64,000 bases of DNA from Pseudomonas taetrolens. Its GTDB lineage: Bacteria; Pseudomonadota; Gammaproteobacteria; Pseudomonadales; Pseudomonadaceae. Positions 23,203 through 31,806 of the stretch are shown here, piece after piece. The notes beneath the pieces were generated by a model that saw only the letters and a program-made list of their open reading frames with translations, searched no databases and was not told the origin of the DNA. The number at the start of each line of letters is the position of its first letter. Position 1 is the first letter of the stretch. The stretch is from assembly GCF_900475285.1 (NCBI RefSeq), contig NZ_LS483370.1, positions 1 through 64,000 of the forward strand, read 5' to 3'. The position numbers were made by a program, and so were the translations under genes.

Positions 23203-23760
23203 ATGATCAGCACCTGGCGCGTACAGCAAGCCGCAACAGCCATTCGCGCAGGCGCGGTAATTGCCTACCCGACCGAAGCGGTGTGGGGATTGGGTTGCGA
23301 CCCGTGGAACGAAGAGGCCGTTGAGCGTTTGCTGGCGATCAAGTCGAGACCTGTGGATAAAGGCCTGATTTTGGTGGCTGACAACATTCACCAGTTCGAC
23401 TTCCTGTTTGAGGATTTCCCGCAGGACTGGATTGACCGCATGGCCAGCACCTGGCCGGGGCCGAATACCTGGTTGGTACCTCATCAGCAATTGTTGCCCG
23501 AGTGGATCACCGGGGTTCATGACACCGTGGCATTGCGCGTGAGTGATCACCCGCTGGTGCGTGACCTGTGTTCGCTGGTGGGGCCGCTTGTGTCGACCTC
23601 GGCCAACCCGGCGGGCTTGCCGGCGGCGCGTACGCGGCTCAAGGTTGAGCAGTATTTCCGGGGCCAGATCGACCACGTGTTGGGCGGCAACCTGGGAGGA
23701 CGTAAAAATCCGAGCCTGATTCGTGATCTGGCCACCGGCAAGGTTGTGCGCCCGGCGTAA
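23203..23760 (+). CDS. tsaC: Threonylcarbamoyl-AMP synthase TsaC (Sua5/YrdC/RimN family)
   Basis: TsaC makes threonylcarbamoyl-AMP from Thr, bicarbonate and ATP for the t6A37 modification of ANN-decoding tRNAs. The 185-residue length matches the short TsaC type with no Sua5 C-terminal domain. Conserved segments include [13 protein letters not shown], the [12 protein letters not shown] nucleotide-binding loop, and [12 protein letters not shown]. It lies directly after dprA, the usual Pseudomonas order, and is probably co-transcribed with it. Confidence 0.94.
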   Translation: MISTWRVQQAATAIRAGAVIAYPTEAVWGLGCDPWNEEAVERLLAIKSRPVDKGLILVADNIHQFDFLFEDFPQDWIDRMASTWPGPNTWLVPHQQLLPEWITGVHDTVALRVSDHPLVRDLCSLVGPLVSTSANPAGLPAARTRLKVEQYFRGQIDHVLGGNLGGRKNPSLIRDLATGKVVRPA

Positions 23761-23769
23761 CCTGATTCT

Positions 23770-23900
23770 GTAGCAGTTGCCGAAGGCTACGTCCGATTGC
23801 GCAGCGATCGTAAAACCAGGCTATGCGATGTTCCTGTAAAATCGCACGATCTGATTTTACGACGGCTTCGCCGTTGGACGCAGCCTCCGGCAGCTGCTAC
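23770..23900. repeat. REP-like inverted repeat, type B
   Basis: The element begins GTAGCAGTTGCCGAAGGCTACG and ends with CGCAGCCTCCGGCAGCTGCTAC, with internal complementary stretches around CGTAAAA and TTTTACGA. It is a diverged member of the type B family also seen at 15926-16021. It occupies the gap between the convergent tsaC and qor genes. Confidence 0.75.
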
Positions 23901-23909
23901 GAATTTCAA

Positions 23910-24887
23910 TCAAGGCAGCAAAATCGTCGACCCTGTGGTGCGGCGTGCCGACAATTCGGTCTGTGCCTTGGCCGCTTCGCTCAGCGAAAAGCGCTGGCTG
24001 ATATCAACCTTGACCTTGCCGCTACGGATCATCGCGAATAACTCGTCGGCCATCGCTTGCAGGTTCTCAGCGTTATTGGCGTAGCTCGCCAGCGTCGGGC
24101 GGGTGACGTACAGCGAGCCCTTCTGCGACAAAATCCCCAGGTTCACTCCGGTAACTGCACCTGAAGCATTGCCAAAGCTGACCATCAGCCCGCGGGGTGC
24201 CACGCAGTCGAGGGAGGTAAGCCACGTGTCTTTGCCAACACCGTCGTAGACCACCGGGCATTTCTTGCCATCGGTCAGCTCCAGCACTCGTTGGGCCACA
24301 TCTTCATGGCTGTAATCGATGGTCGCCCACGCGCCCAGCGCTTTGGCGTGTGCTGCTTTTTCTGCGGAGCTGACCGTGCCGATCAACTTGACGCCCAGGG
24401 CTTTGGCCCATTGGCAGGCCAGTGAGCCAACGCCTCCTGCGGCGGCGTGAAACAGGATGGTTTCGCCCCCTTTGAGTTCATAGGTCTGACGCAGCAAGTA
24501 CTGTACCGTCAGCCCCTTGAGCATTACGGCGGCGGCTTGCTCGAACGAAATATCGTCGGGCAGCTTCACCAGATTCGCGGCAGGCAGGACATGCACATCG
24601 CTGTAAGCCCCGAGTGGGCCTGTGCCATAGGCAACGCGGTCACCGACTTTGAAGGTGTTCACTTCACTGCCCACCGCCTCAACGATGCCCGCCCCTTCAT
24701 TACCCAGGCCCGATGGCAACTCAGGCAGCGGGTACAGGCCACCACGGAAATAGGTATCGATGAAATTCAGACCAATGGCCTGATTGCGCACCTGCACCTG
24801 CTGCGGGCCCGGCTCGGCCGGTTGGAAGTCGACATACTCAAGCACTTCAGGGCCGCCATGGGCCCGAAACTGGATACGTTTAGCCAT
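23910..24887 (-). CDS. qor: NADPH:quinone oxidoreductase (zeta-crystallin-like)
   Basis: Qor is a cytoplasmic zinc-independent medium-chain reductase that reduces quinones with NADPH. The 325-residue protein has the GroES-like N-terminal half, GLGNEGAGIVEAVG, and the Rossmann motif AAAGGVGSLACQWAKALG. I use the ATG at 24887 because GAGGA is eight bases upstream; the Met two codons earlier is less well placed. It is divergent from hemF, as in other Pseudomonas. Confidence 0.92.
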   Translation of the reverse strand: MAKRIQFRAHGGPEVLEYVDFQPAEPGPQQVQVRNQAIGLNFIDTYFRGGLYPLPELPSGLGNEGAGIVEAVGSEVNTFKVGDRVAYGTGPLGAYSDVHVLPAANLVKLPDDISFEQAAAVMLKGLTVQYLLRQTYELKGGETILFHAAAGGVGSLACQWAKALGVKLIGTVSSAEKAAHAKALGAWATIDYSHEDVAQRVLELTDGKKCPVVYDGVGKDTWLTSLDCVAPRGLMVSFGNASGAVTGVNLGILSQKGSLYVTRPTLASYANNAENLQAMADELFAMIRSGKVKVDISQRFSLSEAAKAQTELSARRTTGSTILLP

Positions 24888-25039
24888 CTGCACTGTCCTC
24901 GCTCATTTCACGAAGGCTCTATCCAACGCTGAAGCGTGACCTTCGTCAACTGCGATGAGGTGGGGTGCGGTGTTATGCTAGCGGCCCTTTGCCGCCGGCC
25001 CCGCTCTGAACGAAGTGCCGCGTCGCTTTGCCCGATTAA

Positions 25040-25963
<924 letters not shown>

Positions 25964-25985
25964 TATCGCCCGAGGAGCCTGCCTG

Positions 25986-26807
25986 ATGGACCGTTACGTC
26001 GTTTTTGGTAACCCGATTGCCCACAGCAAATCCCCGGTATTGCACCGCCTGTTTGCCGAGCAAACCGGTCAGGTCATGCAGTACGACACCCTGCTCGCGC
26101 CGCTGGAGGATTTTGCCGGCTGTGCCGCTGCTTTTTTCCAGCAAGGACGAGGCGCCAATGTGACGGTTCCTTTCAAGGAGGAGGCGTATCGCCTGGCCAG
26201 CCAACTGACCGACCGGGCCCAGCGGGCGGGCGCGGTCAACACACTGAGCAAGCAGGCCGATGGCCGCTTGCTGGGGGATAACACCGACGGTGCCGGCCTG
26301 GTTCGTGATCTGACCGTGAATGCGGGTTTTAGCCTCAAGGGCAAACGCATTCTGGTCCTGGGTGCGGGCGGTGCAGTGCGCGGCGCTCTGGAGCCATTAT
26401 TGGCCGAGGGCCCTGCTTCTGTGACCATCGCCAACCGCACGGTTGAGAAGGCCGAAGTACTGGCTGAGCTGTTCTGTGACCTGGGGCCAGTAGCGGCCAG
26501 CGGATTTGACTGGCTGCATGAGCCGGTGGATTTGATCATCAATGCCACCTCGGCCAGCCTCGCAGGCGAAGTGCCGCCGATTGCCGGCAGTTTGATCGAA
26601 CCGGGCAAAACCCTGTGTTACGACATGATGTATGGCAAAGACCAGACGCCTTTTTGCGCGTGGGCTGCGGCACAGGGTGCGGGTCAGGTCATGGATGGGT
26701 TGGGGATGCTGGCCGAACAGGCCGCCGAAGCGTTTTATCTGTGGCGTGGCGTGCGCCCGGACACCGGGCCGGCGCTGGTCGAGTTGCGCAGGTTGTTAGC
26801 CCAATAA
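25986..26807 (+). CDS. aroE: Shikimate dehydrogenase
   Basis: AroE reduces 3-dehydroshikimate with NADPH in aromatic amino acid synthesis. The 273-residue protein has the substrate motifs NPIAHSKSP and NVTVPFKE (catalytic Lys), DNTDGAGL, and the NADP Rossmann motif [10 protein letters not shown]. It starts 22 bp after hemF. A REP hairpin lies immediately after its stop. Confidence 0.97.
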   Translation: MDRYVVFGNPIAHSKSPVLHRLFAEQTGQVMQYDTLLAPLEDFAGCAAAFFQQGRGANVTVPFKEEAYRLASQLTDRAQRAGAVNTLSKQADGRLLGDNTDGAGLVRDLTVNAGFSLKGKRILVLGAGGAVRGALEPLLAEGPASVTIANRTVEKAEVLAELFCDLGPVAASGFDWLHEPVDLIINATSASLAGEVPPIAGSLIEPGKTLCYDMMYGKDQTPFCAWAAAQGAGQVMDGLGMLAEQAAEAFYLWRGVRPDTGPALVELRRLLAQ

Positions 26808-26811
26808 CTTC

Positions 26812-26839
26812 TGCAGGAGCGAGCACGCTCGCTCCTGCA
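26812..26839. repeat. Single REP hairpin, type A
   Basis: The perfect 13-bp inverted repeat TGCAGGAGCGAGC with a two-base loop is one REP unit. It sits 4 bp after aroE and 10 bp before the end of the convergent SulP gene. It has no T-run, but its position could let it act as a barrier between the two converging transcripts. Confidence 0.85.
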
Positions 26840-26849
26840 AGGTGGGTCA

Positions 26850-28418
26850 TCAAGTCTCGAACTGTATCGGGCACTTATCGGGGCCCTCGAGTTTCCTCAA
26901 CTCTTCAATGACCTGCGGCCTGGCCCGGCGCAGTGTCAGACTGCGGCCCAATCCTCGCAGTCGTCGCGCTTCCTGATGCAGCATTTCAACCCCCGAATAA
27001 TCGATGAAGTTGATGTGCTGCGCGTCGATGACCACCAGCGAGCCCTGACTACGCTGCAAGCGCACCTGCAAGTAATGGCTGGCGCCGAAAAAAATCGAAC
27101 CGCCCACCCGCAGGATTTCCTCGTCACCTTCGTGCCACTGCTGAATGCGCGGTCGTGACGTGCGTTTCAGATAGAAAAACAGCGAGGCCAGTACCCCGGC
27201 ATAAATCGCCGTCTGCAGTTCCAGCAGCAAGGTCGCAACACAGGTCAGCGCCATCACCACAAACTCGGGACGGCTGACCCGCCACAACCCGGCAATCGCC
27301 CGGCTGTCCACCAGTCCCCAACTGATCAGCAGAATACTGGCGGCCATCGCCGGGATTGGAATATGCGCGATCAGGGTGGCTCCGGTGACCGCAAATAATG
27401 CCACCCAGAGTGCTGAAAACACGCCGGCCAGCGGTGAACGCGCGCCCCCTTCGTAGCTCAGCCCGGAGCGGGTGAACGAGCCGGAAGACAGGTAGCCCGA
27501 GAACAGGGCGCCCACCACGTTGGACAAACCCTGTGCGCGTACCTCCTGATTGGCATCGAGCATCTGTTGCGAGCGTGCGGCTAACGAGCGGGCAATCGAC
27601 AAACTGGTGACCAGCCCCAGCATGCCCACCGCCACGGCGCTGGGCAGCAACCGCAGGACGGTTTCAACATCCAGTTTCAGCGGGCTGAACGGTGGCAAAC
27701 GGCCGACAAACGATTGCACCCGATGTACATGCCCGAATACCTGAGGCAACAGCCATACGATCAGGCTGGCGAGCACCAGCGTGATCAACAGGGTCGGCCA
27801 GCGTGGCCGCCAGCGTTTGAGTGCAACCCCCAGCAGCAATGTGGCGAGCCCCAACCCCAGCGAGGCGCCATCCCATTCACGTACATGCGCCGATAAGCTC
27901 AGCAGACTATCGAGTGCTGTGGCCTGGCTGGGTACATTGATCCCCAGCACATTGGGCAGTTGCCCCAAGGCAATGACCACCGCCGCGCCCAAGGTGAAGC
28001 CGAGCACCACCGAGTGCGAAACAAAATTGGCCAGCGCGCCAAATTTCAGCATCCCCAGTAGCCACTGAAACACCCCGGCCAGAAACGTCAGGAGCAAAAT
28101 CAGGCCGATATAATCCTGGCTGCCGGGCACCGCCAGTGGGCTGACACTGGCATACAGCACGATAGAAATCGCCGCCGTCGGGCCGCAAATCAAATGCCAT
28201 GACGAACCCCACAGGCACGCGATGATGACGGGCACAATCGCCGCGTATAACCCGTACTCAGGGGGTAGCCCGGCGATCAGCGCATACGCGATGGACTGTG
28301 GCAGTGCCAGTACGGCGCCACTGAGGCCCACCAGCGCATCGCGACTGATGCTGAAACGCGTCTGTTTGGGCAGCCAGGTTAAAAAAGGCAGCCAGCGTTG
28401 GCTTTTGGGCCGAGCCAT
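26850..28418 (-). CDS. SulP-family anion permease with STAS domain
   Basis: SulP proteins move sulfate or other anions across the inner membrane. The 522-residue protein has 10-12 hydrophobic segments beginning with the family-typical DALVGLSGAVLALPQSIAYA, and a cytoplasmic C-terminal STAS domain (about 430-515; VVIDAQHINFIDYSGVEML). It is downstream of betC in the same orientation, 41 bp apart, so it probably handles the sulfate released by choline sulfatase, or an exchanged anion. That role is inferred. Confidence 0.9.
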   Translation of the reverse strand: MARPKSQRWLPFLTWLPKQTRFSISRDALVGLSGAVLALPQSIAYALIAGLPPEYGLYAAIVPVIIACLWGSSWHLICGPTAAISIVLYASVSPLAVPGSQDYIGLILLLTFLAGVFQWLLGMLKFGALANFVSHSVVLGFTLGAAVVIALGQLPNVLGINVPSQATALDSLLSLSAHVREWDGASLGLGLATLLLGVALKRWRPRWPTLLITLVLASLIVWLLPQVFGHVHRVQSFVGRLPPFSPLKLDVETVLRLLPSAVAVGMLGLVTSLSIARSLAARSQQMLDANQEVRAQGLSNVVGALFSGYLSSGSFTRSGLSYEGGARSPLAGVFSALWVALFAVTGATLIAHIPIPAMAASILLISWGLVDSRAIAGLWRVSRPEFVVMALTCVATLLLELQTAIYAGVLASLFFYLKRTSRPRIQQWHEGDEEILRVGGSIFFGASHYLQVRLQRSQGSLVVIDAQHINFIDYSGVEMLHQEARRLRGLGRSLTLRRARPQVIEELRKLEGPDKCPIQFET

Positions 28419-28459
28419 GTATCCCTCATCAGGTATCGGTGTGTGGGCAGAGTGTCGTT

Positions 28460-29986
28460 TTAGGTCTCAGGGTGCAAGGCTGAAGCAGGCTGTGGATAAC
28501 GGGCCTTGCGTTCCAGATCATCGAGGTCGATGTGGTTGCGCATGTATTGCTGGCTGGCGTCGACCCAGGGTTGATGATCCCAACTGGTCAGTTTGCCGAT
28601 AGCCAGTGCTTGAGCCACCAGCCGCCGGCGTCGCTGACTGGCGAGGACCTGTTGGTGAATCTGTGCAATATCCCATTTGCTCCGTGCCTCGGCCAGAAAT
28701 GCTGCAACCAAAGGCTGATGGTCTGGCGACTGGCTGAGTTCTTCGCGTTCGTGCGGGTCATTGTGCAGGTCAAACAGCAGGCACGGGTCGTCTTCGCTGT
28801 AGATGAATTTATAGGCGCCGCGGCGGATCATCATCAGCGGGCTGAGGGTGCCTTCAGCCATGTATTCGCCAAACACCTCGTCGTGCCCGCCTTCGCCGCG
28901 CAAGTGCGGCACCAGCGAACGGCCATCCAGCGCAAGACCAGCTTCCAGCGTACCGCCCGCCAGTTCCACAAACGTCGGCAGCAGGTCGGCGGTCGAAACG
29001 GCCTCCCCCACACGTGCAGGGCCAAACTGATCCGGTGCATACACCAGCAAGGGCACTCGCGCAGCCATGTCGAACCAGTGCATTTTGTACCAAAGCCCAC
29101 GTTCACCAAGCATGTCGCCGTGATCACCGGAAAATACGATCACCGTATCGTTGGCCAACCCGGTGTCTTCAAGGGTTTGCAGAAGTTTGCCGACATTCTG
29201 GTCAATGTAGCTGCAGGCGCCGAAATAGGCCCGGCGTGCATCGCGGATTTTATCCACAGGCAGCGGTTTGTCCCACAGGTCGTACACATGGAGCAGGCGC
29301 TGTGAGTGTGGATCGAGGCTGGCCTGTGGTGGCGTGTCGGGCAGAGGAATGTCGTCTTCGTCGTACATGTCCCAGAACGGTTTGGGGATGGTGTACGGGT
29401 CGTGAGGGTGCGTCATTGAGACGGTCAGGCAAAACGGTTGATCGCTGTCCTGGCGAATATGATCGAACAAATATTGTTGGGCCTTGAACACCACCTCTTC
29501 ATCGAAATCCAGTTGGTTGGTGCGCACACACGGCCCGGCTTGCAGCACGGAGGCCATGTTGTGATACCAGCTGGGCCGGGCATCCGGTTCATCCCAATTG
29601 ACCGACCAGCCGTAATCCGCAGGGTAAATGTCACTGGTCAGGCGCTCTTCGAAACCATGCAGTTGGTCTGGCCCGCAAAAGTGCATTTTGCCCGCCAGCG
29701 CCGTGCGATACCCCAAGCGCCGCAAGTAATGGGCATAGGTGGGCACATCACCCGGAAAATCAGCCGCGTTGTCATAGGCGCCGATTTTGCTCGGGAGCTG
29801 GCCGCTCATCAGGGTAAAGCGCGAGGGCGCACACAGAGGGCTGTTGCAATAGGCGGCCTCAAATACCACGCTCCGGTCGGCTAAACGACTGAGGTGCGGC
29901 AGTTTGATCGGGGACGGTCCGTAGATCGGCAGCAGCGGAGCGGCCATTTGGTCGGCCATGATGAATAGAATGTTTTTGCGCGACAT
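28460..29986 (-). CDS. betC: Choline-sulfatase BetC
   Basis: BetC hydrolyses choline-O-sulfate to choline and sulfate, giving carbon, sulfur and betaine precursor. The 508-residue type I sulfatase has the formylglycine-modification motif CAPSR within YCNSPLCAPSRFTL, metal ligands in MADQM and FSGDHGDMLGE, and the C-terminal choline-sulfatase tail that includes YMRNHIDLDDLERKARYP. The start is the ATG at 29986 (MSRKNILFIMADQ); the upstream extension is antisense to the regulator promoter. It is divergent from a LysR gene, the standard betC regulator arrangement. An exact DnaA box is present internally (29250-29258). Confidence 0.94.
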   Translation of the reverse strand: MSRKNILFIMADQMAAPLLPIYGPSPIKLPHLSRLADRSVVFEAAYCNSPLCAPSRFTLMSGQLPSKIGAYDNAADFPGDVPTYAHYLRRLGYRTALAGKMHFCGPDQLHGFEERLTSDIYPADYGWSVNWDEPDARPSWYHNMASVLQAGPCVRTNQLDFDEEVVFKAQQYLFDHIRQDSDQPFCLTVSMTHPHDPYTIPKPFWDMYDEDDIPLPDTPPQASLDPHSQRLLHVYDLWDKPLPVDKIRDARRAYFGACSYIDQNVGKLLQTLEDTGLANDTVIVFSGDHGDMLGERGLWYKMHWFDMAARVPLLVYAPDQFGPARVGEAVSTADLLPTFVELAGGTLEAGLALDGRSLVPHLRGEGGHDEVFGEYMAEGTLSPLMMIRRGAYKFIYSEDDPCLLFDLHNDPHEREELSQSPDHQPLVAAFLAEARSKWDIAQIHQQVLASQRRRRLVAQALAIGKLTSWDHQPWVDASQQYMRNHIDLDDLERKARYPQPASALHPET

Positions 29987-30099
29987 GAGCGGTGGCCTTT
30001 CAGAGTGAAAATTTATGCGAAAGTGCTGATGTTCAGCATGGCGCTCACCTCTGGCGTGGTAAAACCCATGTACCGCAATGACTAGGATAAGCACAGCTA

Positions 30100-31017
30100 A
30101 TGTATGAAGCCCTGGGTGACGTGTCCCTCGACCTGCTGCGCACCTTTGAAGCGGCGGCGCGCCATCGCAGTTTCACGGCCGCGGCTCTCGAGCTGGGCAC
30201 GACACAGCCGGCGATCAGCCAGCAACTCAAGCGGCTGGAATCGCACTTGGGCATTCGCCTGTTTGATCGTATTTATCGCGGCATTGCCCTGACGGAAGCT
30301 GGCCTGGGCCTGTTTTTACACGTTCAATCGGGCTTGCAGCAAATCAATACCGGCCTGCAAGCGCTGATCGAGCAACCGGCCCGTGAGGTGCTGCAGGTCG
30401 CCACCGACTTTGCCTTTGCGGCCTATTGGTTGATGCCACGTCTGGCGCGATTCCATGCGGCCTACCCGCAGATTGATGTCAGCCTGGTCACTCGCGAACG
30501 CAGCCATGACACCTTGCACGGCGACAGTGATGTGGCGGTGTTGTTTGGTCAGGGGCGATTCATTCAGGGCGATGCCCAATGGCTGTTCAATGAAGAAGTC
30601 TTTCCCGTGTGCAGCCCGCATCTGCTGGCTGGCCAGGCGCTGCCGTTATCAGCCCGGGCGTTGGGCGATTTTCCGCTGCTGCAATTGCGCGGCGAACACG
30701 CCCGTCAGTGGTTTGACTGGTATCGGCTGTTCGATGCACTGAAACTGGGCCCGCCGCCTGCGCCCGGCCCGCTGCGCTTCGACAACTACACTTTGCTCAT
30801 CCAAGCCGCCATTGCGGGCCAAGGCATGGCCATTGGCTGGAAGCACCTTGTGGATAACTTGCTGGATCAAGGCGTGTTGTGCCGCCCGTTCACTGAGTCG
30901 GCGGTTTCTGCGTTCGGTTACTACGTTATTCAGCCCCCTCGCAAACGCCGCAATCAACTCGCCCAGGTATTTGTCGACTGGATGCTGGCGGAGCAAAATG
31001 CCCATGCAGGAGCTTAA
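30100..31017 (+). CDS. LysR-family regulator, probable choline-sulfate regulator
   Basis: The 305-residue LysR-type protein has a GcvA-like N-terminal winged helix (LDLLRTFEAAARHRSFTAAA, TTQPAISQQLKRLE) and an effector domain. It is divergent from betC with 113 bp between the starts, so it most likely controls betC and perhaps sulP; LysR genes beside betC are known in Pseudomonas and rhizobia. The inducer, probably choline sulfate or choline, is inferred from context. An exact DnaA box lies inside at 30849-30857. Confidence 0.88.
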   Translation: MYEALGDVSLDLLRTFEAAARHRSFTAAALELGTTQPAISQQLKRLESHLGIRLFDRIYRGIALTEAGLGLFLHVQSGLQQINTGLQALIEQPAREVLQVATDFAFAAYWLMPRLARFHAAYPQIDVSLVTRERSHDTLHGDSDVAVLFGQGRFIQGDAQWLFNEEVFPVCSPHLLAGQALPLSARALGDFPLLQLRGEHARQWFDWYRLFDALKLGPPPAPGPLRFDNYTLLIQAAIAGQGMAIGWKHLVDNLLDQGVLCRPFTESAVSAFGYYVIQPPRKRRNQLAQVFVDWMLAEQNAHAGA

Positions 31018-31080
31018 GCCGCTGTCCTCGGCAACGGCGGCGTGAGCGGGGCCTGATACCCTTTTTCTCGAGGACCTTTC

Positions 31081-31407
31081 ATGCAGCGTATCAAGGGCTA
31101 CCACGCCCACGTCTATTTCGACGCGACGACGATTGATCAGGCCCGGGCCTTGTGCGAAGAGGCGGCGCAACTGTTTGGCGTCAAGATGGGACGCGTTCAT
31201 GAGCGTCCTGTTGGCCCGCACCCGGACTGGAGTTGCCAACTGGCCTTTGGCCCCGAACTGTTTGGCAGGCTCGTGCCGTGGTTGGCGCTCCATCGCCAAG
31301 GACTGGTGGTGTTTCTGCACCCCGAGACCGGCAATGACCTGCTGGACCACACAGAGCATGCGATCTGGATGGGCGCGATACGGCCGTTGAATGTGTCTGT
31401 TTTTTGA
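31081..31407 (+). CDS. DOPA 4,5-dioxygenase family protein
   Basis: This 108-residue protein matches the small DOPA 4,5-extradiol dioxygenase family: HAHVYFD near the N-terminus, GRVHERPVGPHP, VVFLHPETGND and DHTEHAIWMG, which provide conserved His residues for a metal site. In fungi and plants relatives cleave L-DOPA; the bacterial substrate is not established. It lies 63 bp after the LysR gene in the same direction and 400 bp before betT, a recurring neighbour of choline genes in Pseudomonas. No role in choline metabolism is proven. Confidence 0.85.
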   Translation: MQRIKGYHAHVYFDATTIDQARALCEEAAQLFGVKMGRVHERPVGPHPDWSCQLAFGPELFGRLVPWLALHRQGLVVFLHPETGNDLLDHTEHAIWMGAIRPLNVSVF

Positions 31408-31610
31408 ACAACGGCACACCTGGTTGGCATGAGCCTGAAACAACCGGTGGGTGAGCCGGGATCGCGTAATGCCCACGATTTGGCTTGGCTTTTCGGGGAT
31501 TTTTAGCCTGTGGATAATTTTTTTCACCTCCCTGAATGCCCTTGAAAGCCAGACGCCAGCACATCGCTGACAGCCCCAAGCTATAACGGCTGAACGTTGA
31601 TCATGGCCAT

Positions 31611-31644
31611 GTGTCATAGCTGGTCATGAGCTAACGTATGACAC
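31611..31644. promoter_or_regulatory. Inverted repeat GTGTCATA / TATGACAC
   Basis: Eight-base complementary arms are separated by 18 bases, with a second small pair (AGCT/AGCT) inside. It lies about 165 bp upstream of the betT start and could be a regulator-binding dyad. The regulator is unknown. Confidence 0.4.
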
Positions 31645-31685
31645 GTGAAGCTGAGGGTGGCGATTAGTGCTGAAGGGTCATTCAT

Positions 31686-31715
31686 GTTTAACTTGAATGC
31701 TTGTTCAAGTTAAAC
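31686..31715. promoter_or_regulatory. Perfect palindrome, candidate operator of betT
   Basis: GTTTAACTTGAA, six spacer bases (TGCTTG), then the exact complement TTCAAGTTAAAC. The inner TTGAA/TTCAA halves resemble the dyad halves bound by TetR-type repressors such as BetI. It lies 91 bp upstream of the betT start. It is not followed by a T-run and is AT-rich, so an operator is likelier than a terminator. Confidence 0.6.
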
Positions 31716-31806
31716 CAGTGGTCCGCTGCCCGCTCACAACAGGAGGCTTACCTTTGCCGAACCCGCTCTTTTTGCTCATGTTTTTTCTCTATAAGGTGCA
31801 CATCCA

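Larger units (their letters stand above)
31408..31806. other. 399-bp regulatory gap upstream of betT
   Basis: No gene is supported here. The gap contains an exact DnaA box (31509-31517, minus), an imperfect dyad with GTGTCATA/TATGACAC arms (31611-31644), and a perfect 12-bp-arm palindrome (31686-31715). Together they suggest a densely regulated betT promoter. Confidence 0.6.
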
